Assembly (NCBI GenBank): GCA_028564675.1
Contig: JAOVVO010000289.1
Span: 30,858 to 94,857, forward strand
DNA from: Onchocerca lupi
Taxonomy: Eukaryota; Nematoda; Chromadorea; Rhabditida; Onchocercidae
DNA length: 64,000 nt
Direction: 5' to 3'
Part shown: in pieces, positions 13,671-24,300 of the stretch
Position numbering within the stretch: position 1 is the first letter of the stretch
Layout of the letters: the number at the start of each line of letters is the position of its first letter
Notes under the pieces: model-generated
What the model was told of the DNA's origin: nothing
Databases searched by the model: none
The model's input: only the letters and a program-made list of their open reading frames with translations
Translations under genes and position numbers: made by a program

Positions 13671-15342
13671 TAATATCTGATTCCATCGAAAAACAATGTA
13701 TTTTCCTTTTGTTTTTTTTTTTTTTCCTGAAAATTTCATTTTTTATATTTTTTGATTAATTTTTTATCAATATTTGTTTTGGTAATTTCAAATTATTATT
13801 GATTAATTCATTCTTTTTTCATTCGAATTTATTCAATATTTAGAAATTCTATCAATGATAAAACTTTTGTTTCAACAGAAGTATTTTCATCTATTTGAAA
13901 AATCTCTTTTGTATTCAGCTTACTTGGCCAAAAAATCTTTTCGTATTTAATTTTTTTTTCATTTGTTATATAATAATATCAAAGTACTTCATAATAGTAA
14001 CATTTAAAAACTGATAAATTAAAAATGATATCTTAACATAAATCAATTCCAATCTATTCGAATCTGTCATAGGAGTCTTCTAGGTTATATTTTAAAATAT
14101 GAAATTTATTATTCGAAATAAATCTCTTCTTCTATTTTGATATTCAATGTAAAAAAATAAAAAAAATTGAAAAATTGATTTGTTAAATTAAGTCCAAATA
14201 AATTGAACCAGTTAGGCTTGGTTCAATAAGTAAATTTTACACCTCTCATATAACGTATAATGAGAATTTAAATGATTTTAATTTTTATACAAATTATTAC
14301 TTTTTCGGATAAAAATGAAATAATTGTTACTTCACATTCATTAAAAATAATGATTGATTTCTATCTCATGCAAACTGAAAATCATTCATCAGAATATTTC
14401 AAATTTTAATAGTAAAAGTCTAATTATCCTTGTTTTTTTTCTTTTTTTTTTTTTTTAAATCGATCCTACGAATTTGACGGATATGATACTTGAAAATTTA
14501 ATTAATTTTTTAAGTTTTTAGGTTCTTTCTTTTCTTCATTTTTCTCTGTTTTTTTAATCTTTATTTTTTTATTTTTTTTTTTTTTTTTTGCTAATGAGAT
14601 CCATTTAAATGAGAAAAGAAATCAAATAAGAATCTTTTTGCTTATTATTTTGCATTAATAAAGCAGAAATTTTTGATGCAAACAAATGAAATTTTATTAA
14701 ATTGATGCCAAATTAAAAAATGTCAGAAAAAAATTTTTAAAAATATTCAAAAAAAAAATGCGTTTGAATTGTCAAGTAATACTTCTGCGATGCTAACATT
14801 TGCTAAATACTAAAAGTTGTAAAATTATATGATTGAAGGAACATATTTTTATTTACAAAGTAAAATTCTGATTAAATGACTTTCAAATTTGTTTGCATTT
14901 GGATTTGAGAAAGAAGAAAAACGAAAAAGCAGAAATAACGAAATTGAAGAAATAAGCTGAAATTATCAGTCTTATTTGAAAAATTTTATTGAAATAAGTT
15001 ATTTTTCTCGGAGATGATACAGCCTCGAATATTTCCTTTTGTCATCTCTTTGTAATTATATTTTGTAACAATTAGAAAAAAAACGAAAAGAATCGACTCA
15101 TTTTGTTGTTATTTCCTGATCAAAAATTCGAAAAGTTAAAATGAAAATCGAAAATTCCAGAGGTACATCAATCAAAATTAAAAAATCTAGAAGAAAAAAT
15201 TATATCCGTGTTAGGGGAATTTTTAAGAATGATTTAAAAGAATTTTCAGGAAAATTTTTGAAATTTTAAAAATTTGCTATATTACTAATCTTGTTTTATT
15301 CTTATATGGTGAAATGAATCAATCATTCCAATATTTGAAATC

Positions 15343-15343
<1 letters not shown>

Positions 15344-15388
<45 letters not shown>
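15344..15388 (+). repeat. 45-nt poly-T run
   Basis: An uninterrupted T run. Like the poly-A run at 3824-3875 it is noncoding and likely length-variable. Confidence 0.85.
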
Positions 15389-15391
<3 letters not shown>

Positions 15392-16715
15392 TGCAAAAGA
15401 TAAATTTACTGATATGATGAATGTTTTTGGCTTTGCCCTAAAAATCAGTCAATTTGAACACAGAATCTCTTAAAGCATCTAAAAAAAAGAGAAAAGTAAA
15501 GTTAAAACTTCTTTGTGATAAATTTTTTAGGATAATTTCTCTAAAAATAATTTTCGAGTTTTGAAAAAATAGTTTTAAAAAACTGCAATTTTATGATATA
15601 AATTACTGATAGTGAATAATCATAATGCGATAACCTTAGTTAATGATATCAAGAAATAATTCGAGATTTTCGCATCTCTTTTCTTTTATTAAATCATTTT
15701 ACGTAATTTTCATTTTGATATATAAATTTCAAAGAGTTCTATATTATTAAATATAGCAAATAATCAACTAATTATTTAATTAATCTAATCTGTAATTGAA
15801 ATATGCTACAAAAGATGCCTACAAAGAAAAGAACAGAAAGTATGATATGATAATATCAATGTAATATAAAAATAAACATGATATTGTAATAAAACACTAC
15901 TACTATACATTTTTTTTTTTGATATTTCAATAAAAAAAAAAATGGTGATAATTTGCAATCAATTACAACATATCAGAATTGATATTTTTTTCAAATATTG
16001 AATAAAAATAAATAAATTATATATTTCAGATAGTTTATGTCATGCATATCATGTGAATTATGCGAAATTTTTGGAAAGCAAACATCATAGTGTATTCTTT
16101 CATATAATCACAAAATTTTCATAATTATATCTAGAATCTACAAACTTTATCATAAATATATCAGAATTCATTTAATAAAGTACAGCAATAATAAAATGAA
16201 TAAGGCTTCAACTATTTTTAGAAATCTAAACCATTAAAAATTAATTGATGAATTAAAAAACAAATTAAATTAAAAAATAAATTAAAACATGTATAAATTT
16301 GCAATTCAAGAAGTTATCACTATTTCATAAAAACTTTTTGAATTGTAAAATTCTATCAGTGGTAACTATTTATTATTAATTAATCATTTTAAAAACTTCT
16401 CATCTTAAAAATCTTTATTGAATTTTTTTTTTTTCAATTTTAAAATGCTATTCGATTTTAATATTAATAAACAACGGTACTGTTTATTTTTCAGTCACAT
16501 TTGATAAATTGAGTTGTTATTGTTAGTATGATAAATTTGGCATTAATAATTGCAGAATTTAAAATTTTTAACTTCCATTGATATTCATTCATTGTGAATA
16601 ATTTTTTTCTTTGCTTTTGCAATTTTGTTCATTTTCAATTTTCAATTTAATCGCTGTTGCAGAATGTCAAAGAGATATTTTATTTTAAGAAAAAAAAAAA
16701 AAAAAAGATAAAAAA

Positions 16716-16764
16716 TTACCCTCCAGCATTATGTTACAATGATTAACATAAAAGCAGGGGGTAA
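16716..16764. other. Imperfect hairpin, possible small-RNA precursor
   Basis: The left arm begins TTACCCTCCAGC and ends TTATGTTA. After a CAATGAT loop the right arm begins TAACATAA and ends GCAGGGGGTAA. The loop-proximal 8 bp and terminal 6 bp pair perfectly, with small internal mismatches between. It is more GC-rich than its surroundings. No known miRNA seed was recognised, so function is unknown. Confidence 0.4.
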
Positions 16765-17503
16765 CCTTTTAATATTGAAATTTGCTGCATTAAATATATG
16801 TTTGAAAATAAATTTCCTTGCCTTTTTTTTGGGAAATATTTTAATGTAGCAAATTTCGATTATTTCCCTTTTTGCATCCATCTAAGCTATTACTGCGCAT
16901 TTTCAATTTTTAAAAAAATAGAAAATATGCAGCGAATATTCTTAAAATAATAATTTTTGCTTAAATTTGCTTGATCCATCTATCTATTTGTATAATTATT
17001 CTAAACGTTTTTTTTTTCAAATTGAAATATGCATACCTGTCTTAGTTGCTTACGTATCATGCTAGCGTTAAAATAAATCAAAAGTTTTGATTTGCATTAT
17101 TTCCGCTCATATTAAATGATTATAATTGTTTAACAGATAATGAAAGTATATATCAACAAAGTTGCATACAATTAACATAAAATAATTGGTGAATTTAATA
17201 GCTAAATAAGATTTATGTCCTAAAATTAAATTAATCTATAACTAAATTTATCTCATTAGCTTGATAGCGTTATAATAATTATTCCGGTTCTATAAATGGA
17301 TTTCGGAGTATCATAAGCCATTAATTATTACCGTTATTTATAAGAAATGTTATCTAATCATGATCAAAGCAACTAATAGATAAGAAAGAAATTTGCTAAT
17401 AACTAATTAAATAATATTCTGCAAATGTTGGTTAGAAAAAACTTTCGCAAGCGATATATTTCGATTCATTAATTTAATTTAAATAGAAATATTTCAGTTT
17501 CAT

Positions 17504-20127
17504 ATGGATGCTATTGCATCAAATCATGCAATGATCCATGGTTTCTTAAATTTTCAACATAATCGTCGAAATATCAATCCAACACAAAAACGTATTCATC
17601 GTAATGTTAATCGTGGTTCACGATCAATATCATTATCAGATCGTCGTGGATTCATTAATGCTCCAAGATTTTCATCTAGAAGAAGTAGCATTTCACCATT
17701 ACCTCATTATAAAAGTATGATATATTTTTGCATATTTTTAGGAAAAGTTGATAATAAATATAGTTCCAAGCTATCTAATTCATCAATAAAGTTTCAAATG
17801 TTACAAATTTGGAAAAGTTGTTTGAAGGAAAAAAAATTTTTTTTTTAGCCATTCATTGATTGACATATACGTGTTTTCTGATAATTATAATTTGAATACT
17901 ATACCTAAACACATAAAAACAATGTTATGCAATTACTTTTTAAAAAATACTGACAATATTTTATTTTAACAAATCCATTAGTGAATTTTCGTAATCTATA
18001 CGAGCAAAATGTTCATTCTCACTTACCACACAACATTTCAAGTTCTTCACCGGTTGATTTGAAATTTTCATGCAACGTTGCATTCGAATAGGCTTGTATT
18101 TTTTAATATAAATAAGGTAGCTGTTTAAAAAGTTTCGAGATTTAAGATTTTGAACAAATGAGCATTTACATTTTTATTTATATAAACTAGCTGGAACCGG
18201 CAAAATCAAATATTTCATTCATAAATTACAGATTGATATATTTAGAACAAGACATGGATTCAGGAGACACATTAGCAATGTTAATGCATCTGCTAGAAAA
18301 GGATGATGTGGATGATCCATTCTGTGCTATGTTTCTACCAACAATGGCGAACACGTATAAATCGACGCATCACACGCCAATGTTATGGCAACATATACCA
18401 CTTCGTGTTCAACCGTTCTCACGGGTTAGTGATATCTGGAATACTGATTATGATCTAAAAACTGGGGTACATCATCAGGAATGAAAAATTATAAATTTAG
18501 ATTTGAAAATCTTGAAAGGTAAGTTTCTTTGGTACAAATTCTTTCAATAATACAAAAAGAAAAATGAAAAAAAAAAAAAGAAGCAAAATAGTCATGAATT
18601 CTTATTTCTAAATGAAAAGTTACAAATCAAGATTCATGATTTTTTGGATTTGAAAATCCTCAAAGCCAAGAAATTTTATATTTTTTAAATTTATTCTATC
18701 AATGATATTAAATATAGGAGAAGCAAAATAATAATTAAACATATAATTAAAAATTATTAATAATAATTAAATAATAATTAAAATAATAGTTAATAATAAT
18801 AGTTATGAACCTTAAATTTAAACGGTAAAATTGCAAGTCGAGATCAAGGCTTGTTAAGTTTCGAAATCTTGAAAAACTGAGAAATATAATTGAATTCCTG
18901 TAGAACTCAATATTTGTTTAAAAAATTTGCAGAATACTGTAGGAAAGGTATTGGTAACATTACGATATCATCATGGACAAGACAAATTAACTGTTGATAT
19001 TATTCAAGTTAAAGACATCGAAGGACGACAAAATTGCGGTAAATTATTCATATTTAGTCTTTTTTAAAGAATATTTAATGATTTAATAATTTTGAAAATT
19101 TTTTAAATTAATTTCGATACTTATCCTGTGAACATTCATATTGATTTAAATGTCAAACAAAATTAATTACATAAATATATTCCTTTTTTTCTAATGACTC
19201 TATTTCCAGCTATTTTGAAATTTCCTTTTTTTGACTGTTAAATATTTTTTTCTTGATCCAAGAAAAAAAAATTCTATTTCTAATAAATCCTCGTAAATAA
19301 AAAAAAAAAAATCTTTTTGCAGATATCTTCTTCAGTGTACAGTTGTTGCAAAGCTGTAAAATATTGGAAAAATATGAAACATCCAGTAAACGTTTAGCAC
19401 CAAAGATTTATTTCAAAAAAACGATGGAATTCAGTGTTCCTTTGACATTATTTTATTCGAACGATGCTAATCTTCTCATTAAGGTTTTCTTATCTTAAAA
19501 TTTCCGGAACAATAAATAGCTCAAATTAATCGTGGAAAATCCAAAAAATAATATTTGAAATTCAAATACTTGTCAACACAAAGGATAGAAGCATTATGGA
19601 GCAGATAAATGATACATTTCATGCACCTTTTTTTTTCCTGAGACTAATACGTAAGTTGATAAAATACTGCCTTATCAATAAAAGCCATCAATATCAATTC
19701 ATGGCAATATCAGTGTTAACATGATAACTTAAGGTTGAGACTTCGTAATATTATGTAACGATAATGATAAGGATCTCGTTATCGCTTACGTTTATCACTT
19801 ACATAAAAAAAAAATCTTGAACATAATAAAAAGCGCTGGCGTTTATACTTCACTATCAGTGTATATTAACTAAACATAGACATTAATTAGTTATGTAATT
19901 GTTAAATTTCGAAGTCTTATATGACAAGTTTTTAGGTTTGTCAAGATACAAAAAAAGGCGATGAAATTGGTCATTTTGTGATAGGACCACAAGGAAATTT
20001 AGCAGGTGTACAACACTGGAGGCGAATATTCAGCATTCCAAATACCTCATTTTCAGCATGGCATACGCTAACATCTGCGATAAATTTTCCAAATAAATTC
20101 TTAAATTATGACCATTATAATAATTAA
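17504..20127 (+). CDS. Synaptotagmin-like protein with one C-terminal C2 domain
   Basis: Exons: 17504-17714, optional 17982-18041 (60 bp, phase-neutral), 18246-18466, 18933-19038, 19323-19483 and 19936-20127. All phases agree; the product is about 316 aa (296 without the optional exon). The N-terminus is basic and Ser/Arg-rich. The C2 domain spans about residues 168-290 and resembles the synaptotagmin C2B fold: GKVLVTLRYHHG start, a GDEIGHFVIG strand, QHWRRIFSIP, and a closing WHTL (the WHXL motif of C2B domains). The usual Ca2+-binding Asp cluster is largely missing (loop 1 has QNCDIFF instead of a SDPYVK type; loop 3 has CQDTKKGDEIG), so Ca2+-independent action is inferred. No transmembrane segment is visible. 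A TTTCAG acceptor lies 6 nt before the ATG, which suits SL trans-splicing. It could instead be a TC2N, Syt14/16 or Slp-type protein. The role is presumably membrane or vesicle binding. Confidence 0.75.
18035..18195. mobile_element. Short copy of an inverted-repeat element in an intron
   Basis: The block GAAATTTTCATGCAACGTTG and CATTCGAATAGGC matches the left arm of the element at 51.6-52.4 kb (GAAATTTTGACACAACATTG). The block GAGCATTTACATTTTTATTT followed by ATATA matches its right terminus. The internal part is missing, so this looks like a deleted or minimal copy. It sits in the intron before the exon at 18246. Confidence 0.5.
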
Positions 20128-20832
20128 AATTTCATGTACAATAAAAGCATTTAATTTCAAAACAATATTTCAATTTTCAATTAATAGACAATGTTGAGAA
20201 GATTTTCAATCGACATGTAAATTTAAAATGAGACATCAGCAGGCTTTATGTCGAGCAATTATTCTATACTATTTTTTTCGAATTGCAGAGAAGAAATTTT
20301 TGCTATAAAGTTTTTTAGAACTTCGAGAAGTTTTTTTGCTAATCAAGGCCATGTAAAACTTATTAAATGCTATTCAAATTTTAGAATATAATTTTAAAAA
20401 ATCACAACATAAAAAAATAAATCGTTCAATGTTTCTGTGATAAATGATACTGAAATATAGTGGGAATTACAGTAAAGTACATGACAGCAATAATACTAAA
20501 ATGGTACATTTAAAAACCTAAAGCAATTAATATAAAGCTATTTTATACAGAATACCAATCTATTGATATCTCTAAGATATTCCTAAATGTTTCAGAAATT
20601 CTCAAAATTAGTAAGTATCCATTTGTGAGAAGTAGAAAATATTTTTGAAATGATTTTTCAAACAATCCGATTCTCTAAAATTGGAATTTCGGCTAAAAAA
20701 CTTTAAAATTTGTTTTCTTTTTCCAAAATTCATATTTAATAATTTTGCATGGAAGACTTATTTTATGAATGCAAAATAAAGTATTCAATTTCTCACCATA
20801 ATTGCCGTTGATAGTAAGATCGGCCAAATGAG
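20128..20832. other. Convergent intergenic region
   Basis: Lies between the 3' end of the C2 gene (+) and the small candidate ORF and ligase gene (-). Apart from the polyadenylation signal I see no structure. An exon-like minus-strand segment at about 20788-20828, flanked by TTTAG and GTGAG, could encode HLADLTINGNYG but cannot be tied to a gene. Confidence 0.5.
20140..20145 (+). promoter_or_regulatory. AATAAA polyadenylation signal of the C2 gene
   Basis: A canonical AATAAA starts 13 nt after the TAA of the C2-domain gene. A very short 3' UTR is implied. Confidence 0.6.
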
Positions 20833-21069
20833 CTAAAGGTAAAAAATTGATTTCGATTCAAAATTCTTGCCAGCATATATAATACTAGAAATTAAAAAAA
20901 AAAACCACTGATAGGATGCAAAATTTCCGCAGATTTGAAATTTCACAACAATAAAGCAAGAAAGAGAACATAAAAAAAGCATGCACATTTTTTCTAATCG
21001 GACTAGTTCATTTCGGATGATCAAATTGCTTCCGATGTTCCGCGTTTTTTCGATAACATTGCGCACCAT
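20833..21069 (-). CDS. Candidate small gene downstream of the ligase
   Basis: The exon 20987-21069 starts 3 nt after an AAATTTCAG acceptor and encodes MVRNVIEKTRNIG... followed by NELVRLEKM. It has better coding character than its surroundings. Splicing to 20833-20884 gives a 44-aa product ending IFYL. The acceptor is 262 nt past the ligase stop on the same strand, the spacing typical of a downstream gene in a nematode operon. No family was recognised. The 3' end is uncertain: another exon at 20788-20828 is possible. It may also be chance. Confidence 0.3.
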   Translation of the reverse strand: MVRNVIEKTRNIGSNLIIRNELVRLEKMCMLFLCSLSCFIVVKFQICGNFASYQWFFFLISSIIYAGKNFESKSIFYL

Positions 21070-21334
21070 ACCTGAAATTTTAACATTTAAAACCAATAAT
21101 TTGGAAATGAATGGAAGAATCACAAAAAAATTTCAATCATGTACATTTATGGTAAGAATGAAGTGGTTATAGTTGCTATCACTGATTAACCATATAGTTA
21201 TCTGCCATATTACAGGTATTTTACCAGAAATAATGGTGGAAAATTATCGATCGAATATTATATCACATAACTAAGTGACTTACTCATGAGACAACTTCAT
21301 CAGAAAAGCCTCGAATTATCACGCGATTATCTGA

Positions 21335-24300
21335 TTATTTTATAGACACTAACTTGCATGGTATTTTTGCTTTCTTTGCTTTTGTTTCCTCATTGATATT
21401 CGCATCACCTTTCTTCATATTGTCGATAGCAGTTTGTTTGTCATTTCCAGAATTCTCTTCAACCGCTTCTCGTTTCCTTTTTTTTGATACTGAAGCTTTC
21501 CCGTCATCCTCTGCACTATTTTTATCCTTTGCATAAAGAGATATGGTAGCATCATCAATTTTTGACTCAATGTCGGTTTTTGTTTTCGAAAGTTCGAATA
21601 GTGTCTAAATGAAAAATAACTTGATTATTAGAACAAGTTAAGGGGCAAGAAAATGAAAAACATCAATACTCTATTGTCTGTATAAAAAAAAAAAAAAAAG
21701 AAAAAAAAATCCTAATTTTTCGATTCAGAATTTGTTTAACGATTGAAACCGAATATGAGCCAAAAACTTCGAAATAAGTTGACATATAAAGCTCTTACAT
21801 GTATCACATTGATACTTTAGTCAACTTTAGACGGAAGGCGAAATGAAATGCAACTTCATTAAAGATTACATAAAAAAATGTTTCTCAATTTTATCCAGAA
21901 AATCACCTCAAGTTCTTGTAAGCTAGTAGCTGTCTCCCAATTTTTATCATCTCGAATTTTTGTTACTCTCGGAAAACGGATCGATATACCTGATGCTGTG
22001 TGGTTGTCTGAACGTGAAAATTCCGCCCCTAAAACAAAACTCTGCGTTAAATCTTCGAAAATGGGCAAAATAAAATGAACCCAATTATACTGTAGCTGAA
22101 AGGACCTGTTATTTCCCATACTGGTGATTCTTTGGGATCGACAACAATGAAATCTGGGACAAGTGATCGACAGCATTCAATCCATTCCGGTAAATTTTCG
22201 TATACTCGAGATATCTTTTGCATCTTGAAAAAGTATATTATGCTAGCAAAAAAAAAAAGAAACAGTAAAAATTCCGATATTTCAAATATAACTTTAACAA
22301 TTTTTAAGCAAATTTATATGAGTTTCGGAAAAAAATGTTGCATTATAATTTCTAGGTAATTATAATAAAGAACAATCAGAAATGACGATTACTTTTGGTT
22401 CTAATTCTTTATTGATACGATCTAATGTAGCATCATCATGGCCATTGCCACATTTGGTTACTGTGCAAAATTTCTGCTTCTCCTTATCATACACTCCCAT
22501 CAAAAATACTGACATCGTGCCACCTACAAAAACGGCGAAAATTAAAACATTGAAAATGAGAAATCGATTAGTATCGTCAATATATTTCTGTGAAGAAAGT
22601 ACATCTATCACATGAAAGAGTAGTGAAATTGCAACCATAATAAATTGATCTCGTGACAAAAATGACAGGCAATCGTTAAAAAGAACTTGACAGAATAAAC
22701 AAAATGGATACCTTTGTTTCCTGTTCCATAGAAAGCACCGAGTACAATGAGATCAGCTGTATCTGCCATATCACCTTCCTTCAAGTAATCTTTCTTTATC
22801 TGTAAAAAATTTTTAAAATTACTGAAACTCACTCAATATAGACAAATAGAGGATGAAGTTCTTCCAAAACTATGAATTTTCCAGAATAAAGAAAAGAGTT
22901 TAGAAATTACAGAATTTACCTTCAACCAATGCCTTTTTCCAGGTTCATAAATTGCATCCAAATCTTTTAATACCAAACCTTCGAGACCTTCATCGATGGT
23001 TTTCGAGATTAATATTTCTAACTTATCATTTTCCTGCAACAATGCATAAAACCATTTAAAATGGAATTAAATTTGATGACTGGCAAAAAAACAATTTAGA
23101 CTTCTGCAACTTACGCCTTTTTTAATAAGATGACAATTGGATAACAATATACGATTTGGAACTTCCGTCATATTGTCCTCCAGCAATTTTCGTCGTTCTC
23201 TTAACGATCTAAAAAAAGACGTTTGACTTAAGCAGGATTCATTTTCTTTTTCGCGGCGATTTTTTGATTAGAGTATTCTATCTACTGTGTTTAACAAAAA
23301 TGGCCTTTCAATATTCTTAATACTAAAATATATTAAAAACTGAAGCTTAAAAATTTGAATTATGCCATTCTTTAGCGAAAGTAATCGACACTAACTTTTC
23401 CATTAAGGATTCGCTATCATAATACATGCAATCGAAAACAAACAAGCAAACTGCTGCATCCTTGAACTGCTTCTTTTTATGGATACCTAATGTTCCGAAT
23501 GGTAACGGTTTTCCAGTATTTGTATCAACTAGTAACATTTCTGCATCAACAATTAAATTCCTACTCGTTGGAAATGCTTCTGCGACTACTTTATTCAGAT
23601 CGACTACCTGGAAAAGTAACAATAAAATTAAATTCTGAAACAATAAATTAAATTTTTCGTTCAACAACGAAAAAAAGAAAGGGAAAGAAGATTTCTAATA
23701 TAAGTCGTTCGAAAGATTTATAGAAATATTAATACGAAAGGAAATTTGCAAACATTTACTACCCATTCCCAACAATTTTTCATCCAAATGTTGTACCCAA
23801 AGTCAATCATTTATGAAAATGCATCAGCAAACCTTGTGATCCAATGCTGGTTTCAACGATCGTGAAAAAAACATAAAATTGCTATCATCTTTGTGCAACT
23901 GTAACCTTTCTCCATCATATTTGATTTCAGCATACATTTCCTTATTGCACTTTTCCATCGCTTGTTTAACACTTCGGCACGGTTCGGCCTCAATAAATTA
24001 AAGAAATTAATTTATAACATTGATATAATCTAAAAAAGCTCACTTGAAAGAGATTTTATTGGAAAAAATATTAAAACTTGTCTTATCTATATCGTTATCC
24101 TTAGCTTAGCTTAGAGAAATATTAAATTTGTTCTCCGTGTTGGAAGTTTACTTTTTATCGTGTCCAAACATCTTTATATAAGTTTTTTATAGCAAAATTA
24201 AGAAATGAACTATAGCACCTAAAATTAAGGTAAAGATATCGGAAAAACTTACAAGCATGGGTTTAACTGGAGTATTCAAAACTACATCACTTTCTAATAA

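Larger units (their letters stand above)
1..17497. other. Gene-poor AT-rich region
   Basis: No coding gene is supported in this 17.5 kb. Open frames are short, rich in Phe, Lys, Ile and Leu, and are produced by A/T runs. None shows a recognisable domain or a consistent exon chain. The stretch contains several diverged tandem repeats, two hairpins, a GA tract and many poly-A or poly-T runs, listed separately. It lies upstream of the C2-domain gene and could hold distal regulatory DNA or an undetected long 5' intron. That is inference only. Confidence 0.6.

Noticed and set aside
21354..21536. Plus-strand ORF rich in Phe and Ser
   Set aside because: Antisense shadow of the last LIG3 exon.
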